From: a virus
Reading direction: 5' to 3' (one strand)
IMG/VR virus record: IMGVR_UViG_3300027861_000012
Span: 1-32,379 of that record
Length of the DNA: 32,379 bases
Both the position numbers and the translations under genes were made by a program. The first letter of the stretch is position 1. Each line of letters begins with the position of its first letter. A model generated the notes under the pieces. That model saw nothing but the letters and a program-made list of their open reading frames with translations, was not told the DNA's origin and searched no databases. This document shows, in pieces, positions 30,159 to 32,379 of this stretch.

Positions 30159-30505
30159 TGGAGGTGGCCGGAATTGAACCGGCGTCCTGTGATAAATTCT
30201 TCGCTTGCGTCTACATGTTTAGTCGTTTTGCTTTACTCGCCCGTAGTCAAACGACGAACTTGTGGGATCGAGTTTTTACTGGACAATCTTTTCCCGTGAC
30301 AACCCAGCAGAGGTCAGTGGGAGCATCCGGAATGGCGACCCATGAAACATCTCTCCGGAAAAGTGTTACATGGGGACTGCTCACGCAGCCGTTGCAAATA
30401 AAGGTTTGGCAGTTAAGCCTTTTGGACGGCTTTTAACGTAGGCCACCGACCAACTACGACATGCAGCAATACGGGTCCCTTACCCAGTCGAAACCTGTCA
30501 CCCCC
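30159..30505 (-). ncRNA. ssrA: tmRNA (ssrA) with tag AKPLFATAA
   Basis: The 347-nt minus-strand RNA has the tmRNA ends: 5' GGGGGTGACAGGTTTCGACT and 3' GCCGGTTCAATTCCGGCCAC then CTCCA. The acceptor stem GGGGGTG/CACCTCC has the G3-U70 pair required by alanyl-tRNA synthetase. The tag frame, GCC to TGA at 30410-30381, encodes A-K-P-L-F-A-T-A-A, with a non-polar end like the ALAA degradation signal. The 3' CCA is not encoded. It rescues stalled ribosomes and marks the peptides for destruction. A phage-encoded copy could keep the host translating or alter tagging. The first bases overlap the stop of the 85-aa gene. Confidence 0.95.
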
Positions 30506-30755
30506 GTGGTTGTGGTACGGTTATTGTTACTTCTGCTCCAGGGTAGAAGCAGAAACGACGTTGTTTCGCAAGCGGGCGTCCTTTTCGCAAGCACGCATTC
30601 CAAATCGGACCTACATGTCCTGGCTCAGCCCACAGGTTGCTAAAGGCACACGAGTCTTGTTCCCTTTGATACTTCAATCCGTGGTGCTCAAATTCCCAGC
30701 CGTCTGGGACGGCCTCAAAAGTCGTGTGGATTCGGCGTCCATGTGGTAGTACCAT
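30498..30755 (-). CDS. Hypothetical protein (85 aa)
   Basis: The start is ATG at 30755 (GGGAG upstream, one-base overlap with the HExxH gene stop, TGATG). A basic, beta-rich protein (MVLPHGRRIHTTFEAV ... AEVTITVPQPRG). Its TGA lies in the first bases of the tmRNA, so mRNA and tmRNA may come from one transcript that is cut to free the tmRNA end. Function unknown. Confidence 0.6.
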   Translation of the reverse strand: MVLPHGRRIHTTFEAVPDGWEFEHHGLKYQREQDSCAFSNLWAEPGHVGPIWNACLRKGRPLAKQRRFCFYPGAEVTITVPQPRG

Positions 30756-31120
30756 CAGTCTGTCTCCCTCACTAAACGAGTAGTCACAGGTGGTTTCTCC
30801 TCCAGTGTCATCAGCCCATTCTCCACCAAAAACTGTGCCACGTCTATCGCCAGGGTGTGTACGAAATCTTCTTCCGACCCTCTGATGCAAGCTTTCAGAG
30901 TCCGATTACGGTTAAGAATAGCATGTATCACCTCGTGTACCAGAGTGTCGATCACTTCCATCGGAGCTTGGTCAGTATGTACTCGAAGCGTATAGGTCAC
31001 GTTGTCACATACACCCGCAAACGATGCTGAATCAAAATCTGTTTGCACCTCGCGTGAGTTTGTTACATACTCAACCGAGTAATGAACACCCCGTATCCAC
31101 AATTCCGATGGGTAGCTCAT
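30755..31120 (-). CDS. HExxH metalloprotease-like protein (121 aa)
   Basis: IDTLVHEVIHAILNRNR (58-73) has the zinc motif HEVIH, with a candidate third ligand among the following acids (EEDFVH). Proteins of this type include SprT-like and ImmA/IrrE-like peptidases, but the match is too short to choose. No signal peptide, so cytoplasmic. Both ends overlap neighbours. Confidence 0.75.
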   Translation of the reverse strand: MSYPSELWIRGVHYSVEYVTNSREVQTDFDSASFAGVCDNVTYTLRVHTDQAPMEVIDTLVHEVIHAILNRNRTLKACIRGSEEDFVHTLAIDVAQFLVENGLMTLEEKPPVTTRLVRETD

Positions 31121-31359
31121 TCAGTATCCTTCATCATGGACACGTTGGGATGCAAAGCGTGCGGATGTATGTACTCTGGCTCAGGCTCTGGCTCTGGCTC
31201 TGGCTTGGTTATTACCGGAGGCTCAGGCTTGGGCTCAGGCTGCCATGGTTCGTTCATACACTCGTTGACGAACTCGACCGGTTGGCCTGGCATGGCGTCA
31301 ATCGGTTGGAACCACGAGGGGTCGCCGTTCATGGCTGCAATCTCTTCGTTCTTCATCAT
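31117..31359 (-). CDS. Pro/Glu-rich hypothetical protein (80 aa)
   Basis: The centre is a run of PEPEPEPEPE, with the DNA showing short GGCTCT-type repeats near 31180-31230. AGGAGACA precedes the first of two in-frame ATGs. This rigid spacer style recalls the PEP repeat of the protein at the left edge. Function unknown. Confidence 0.6.
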   Translation of the reverse strand: MMKNEEIAAMNGDPSWFQPIDAMPGQPVEFVNECMNEPWQPEPKPEPPVITKPEPEPEPEPEYIHPHALHPNVSMMKDTE

Positions 31360-31454
31360 TGTCTCCTGGGAAACAGTTTGAAACCAACCAGCAGCCCTGC
31401 GATCAGGGCTACTGGTGTAAGCATCAGGTCAATCTGGAGCAGTTGCTCAATCAA
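31356..31454 (-). CDS. Possible small membrane peptide (32 aa, or 22 aa from ATG)
   Basis: A TTG at 31454 with AAGGA eight bases upstream gives 32 residues; an ATG at 31424 gives 22, MLTPVALIAGLLVGFKLFPR then RQ. Hydrophobic centre, basic end. The stop overlaps the next start as ATGA. Weak evidence. Confidence 0.4.
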   Translation of the reverse strand: MIEQLLQIDLMLTPVALIAGLLVGFKLFPRRQ

Positions 31455-32106
31455 TGTCGATGTCCTTGAAGGCTCGATCTGAGATGGCCTGCAACACGCC
31501 GCCAAGCTGATCATAGGCCCAGTTGAAGAACCGTCGAATCGGATCATTGATGAGTGTCCACAAACCACTCCAGGGCCACCAGGTCATCCAACCCGTGATT
31601 CGACTCTTGTTCTCACTAACCATTGGCTTGGCAATCCGACGACCATACCAGCCCTCACGAGCTTTCTTCCATTCGGCCTTGATGTCGTCCGGAATCACAC
31701 CGGTCTTCAGGGCTTGTTGGTATCGCGCGTGTTCGAGATCATCGCCAGTCGCAGTTCTGTCTCGCAGTTTGTCGCACTCACTAGCCAACCATTCCCGCCG
31801 CCTCGCGCGGTGACGGATTGCGACATCGCGCACATACACCCACCATTTGCCGACGCCATACACGACACCGACGCCGAGGTAGCCTGCTATGTACCCCACT
31901 GTGGACCAGGGATTCTCGATGAGCCAAGTCAGCCACCCGGTGTTCCCAAAGAAGAGGATGGCCGCCAGTGTGCCCAGAGTGAGTATGCAGGCCGTGCCCT
32001 CACGTTCATGCTCCAATGAGAGGATGATCAGCAACGAAACAACACCAAGCAGACCCCAAAACCAGAATCCACCAAACGCAAACAAAATGAGCAAAGCTTC
32101 AAACAT
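31447..32106 (-). CDS. Multi-pass membrane protein (219 aa)
   Basis: About three to four hydrophobic helices in residues 1-95 (LLILFAFGGFWFWGLLGVV, IILSLEHE..., TLGTLAAILFFGNTG, TVGYIAGYLGVGVVYGVG), followed by a basic cytoplasmic domain (VRDVAIRHRARRREWLASE) and a Trp-rich end. GGAGAATACT precedes the ATG; a promoter lies 18 nt upstream. No named family, though membrane proteins of this kind occur in large phages. Confidence 0.7.
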   Translation of the reverse strand: MFEALLILFAFGGFWFWGLLGVVSLLIILSLEHEREGTACILTLGTLAAILFFGNTGWLTWLIENPWSTVGYIAGYLGVGVVYGVGKWWVYVRDVAIRHRARRREWLASECDKLRDRTATGDDLEHARYQQALKTGVIPDDIKAEWKKAREGWYGRRIAKPMVSENKSRITGWMTWWPWSGLWTLINDPIRRFFNWAYDQLGGVLQAISDRAFKDIDID

Positions 32107-32123
32107 AGTATTCTCCTATGTCA

Positions 32124-32151
32124 AGTATACCATGAATCGTGTTAAAGTCAA
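32124..32151 (-). promoter_or_regulatory. Sigma-70 promoter-like site before the membrane protein gene
   Basis: On the minus strand: TTGACT (32151-32146), a 16-nt spacer ending TGG, then TATACT (32129-32124). The -35 includes the stop codon (TGA) of the upstream gene. The predicted start point is just before the ATG at 32106, giving a very short leader. Same arrangement as the polymerase promoter. Confidence 0.75.
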
Positions 32152-32372
32152 ATGAAATCGTCCGGTGTGGTCAAATCAGGGATGGGGACCGGAACTGGGT
32201 TCTCCGGAAATGCAAACCCGTCTTCGATCTGAAGATTGATCCCATCAATGAGTCCCTCTAAATAGCTACTCTCATGTAGCCGTTCGGAGTAGTCCATCAA
32301 GTTGATGGTGGTTAGTATGCTCACGAACACAATGTTCAGAGCAAGCATCACAGAGAAGATCCAGATTTTCAT
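32148..32372 (-). CDS. Signal-anchored hypothetical protein (74 aa)
   Basis: An N-terminal helix (MKIWIFSVMLALNIVFVSIL, 1-22) precedes a soluble acidic tail with PVPVPIPDLTTPDD. Probably a membrane-anchored protein. Too little of the upstream region lies in the window to see its ribosome site. Confidence 0.65.
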   Translation of the reverse strand: MKIWIFSVMLALNIVFVSILTTINLMDYSERLHESSYLEGLIDGINLQIEDGFAFPENPVPVPIPDLTTPDDFI

Positions 32373-32379
32373 CGGCGTG

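Noticed and set aside
30158-30436. Plus-strand frame starting MEVAGIEPAS
   Set aside because: It lies across the tmRNA; such peptides arise from antisense reading of tRNA-like ends.
1-32379. Phage structural or terminase genes
   Set aside because: I looked for capsid, portal, terminase and tail motifs and saw none. The phage assignment rests on gene style and replication functions.

Overview
This window is most likely part of a double-stranded DNA tailed-phage genome (or an integrated or assembled copy of one). Every gene I can support lies on the minus strand, so transcription runs from high to low coordinates. Genes are packed with almost no spacers, and very many start codons overlap the previous stop (ATGA, GTGA, TGATG, TAATG). 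Many products are short proteins of unknown function. The recognisable ones are phage-type replication, nuclease, methylation, nucleotide and RNA functions: a family A DNA polymerase, an ATP-dependent DNA ligase, a ParB-like protein, two DNA methyltransferases, several nucleases, a sigma factor, RtcB, Thg1, two tRNAs and a tmRNA. I see no capsid, portal, terminase or tail genes, so this is an early or middle 'metabolic' segment.

Host: the gene at the left edge starts with a peptide resembling the N-terminal LEPR-XLL motif of large planctomycete surface proteins, followed by ELWxxDGT repeats and a PEPVVE repeat. The secreted alpha/beta hydrolase has an HGNR...WSWPSD...GHSFGA pattern that I associate with planctomycetes. 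I infer, without proof, that the phage infects a planctomycete or relative.

Layout in genomic order, left to right (reverse of transcription): 1-1617, surface repeat protein, cut by the window edge; 1687-3526, HD-domain (p)ppGpp-hydrolase-like protein, secreted hydrolase and a run of tiny membrane proteins; 3528-5355, RtcB RNA ligase flanked by a 27/28-nt direct repeat; 5348-7985, DEDDh exonuclease and small unknown proteins; 7978-11398, two DNA methyltransferases separated by zinc-ribbon and other small proteins; 11391-13685, acetyltransferase, PD-(D/E)XK nuclease and CAP-domain protein; 13679-15388, GMP reductase and purine-type phosphoribosyltransferase; 15398-19974, ligase, DUF5662-like protein, membrane coiled-coil protein, sigma factor, papain-like protein and VRR-NUC-like nuclease; 19964-23518, DNA polymerase and ParB; 23520-26782, small proteins, Thg1 and a truncated HNH endonuclease; 26795-30755, tRNA-Asn, a secreted DsbD-N-like protein, a radical SAM enzyme, a VWA protein, tRNA-Thr and tmRNA; 30498-32372, HExxH protein and membrane proteins.

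Four matches to a sigma-70 promoter were found on the minus strand (near 32.1, 24.6, 22.7 and 11.1 kb). All have TTGACA/T, a 16-17 nt spacer and TGG directly before the -10, so the long overlapping gene runs are probably read from a few strong promoters. The RNA genes and enzymes (RtcB, Thg1, tRNAs, tmRNA) look like a kit for keeping translation going, and the HD protein, GMP reductase and phosphoribosyltransferase for adjusting guanine nucleotide pools. Those functional groupings are inference.
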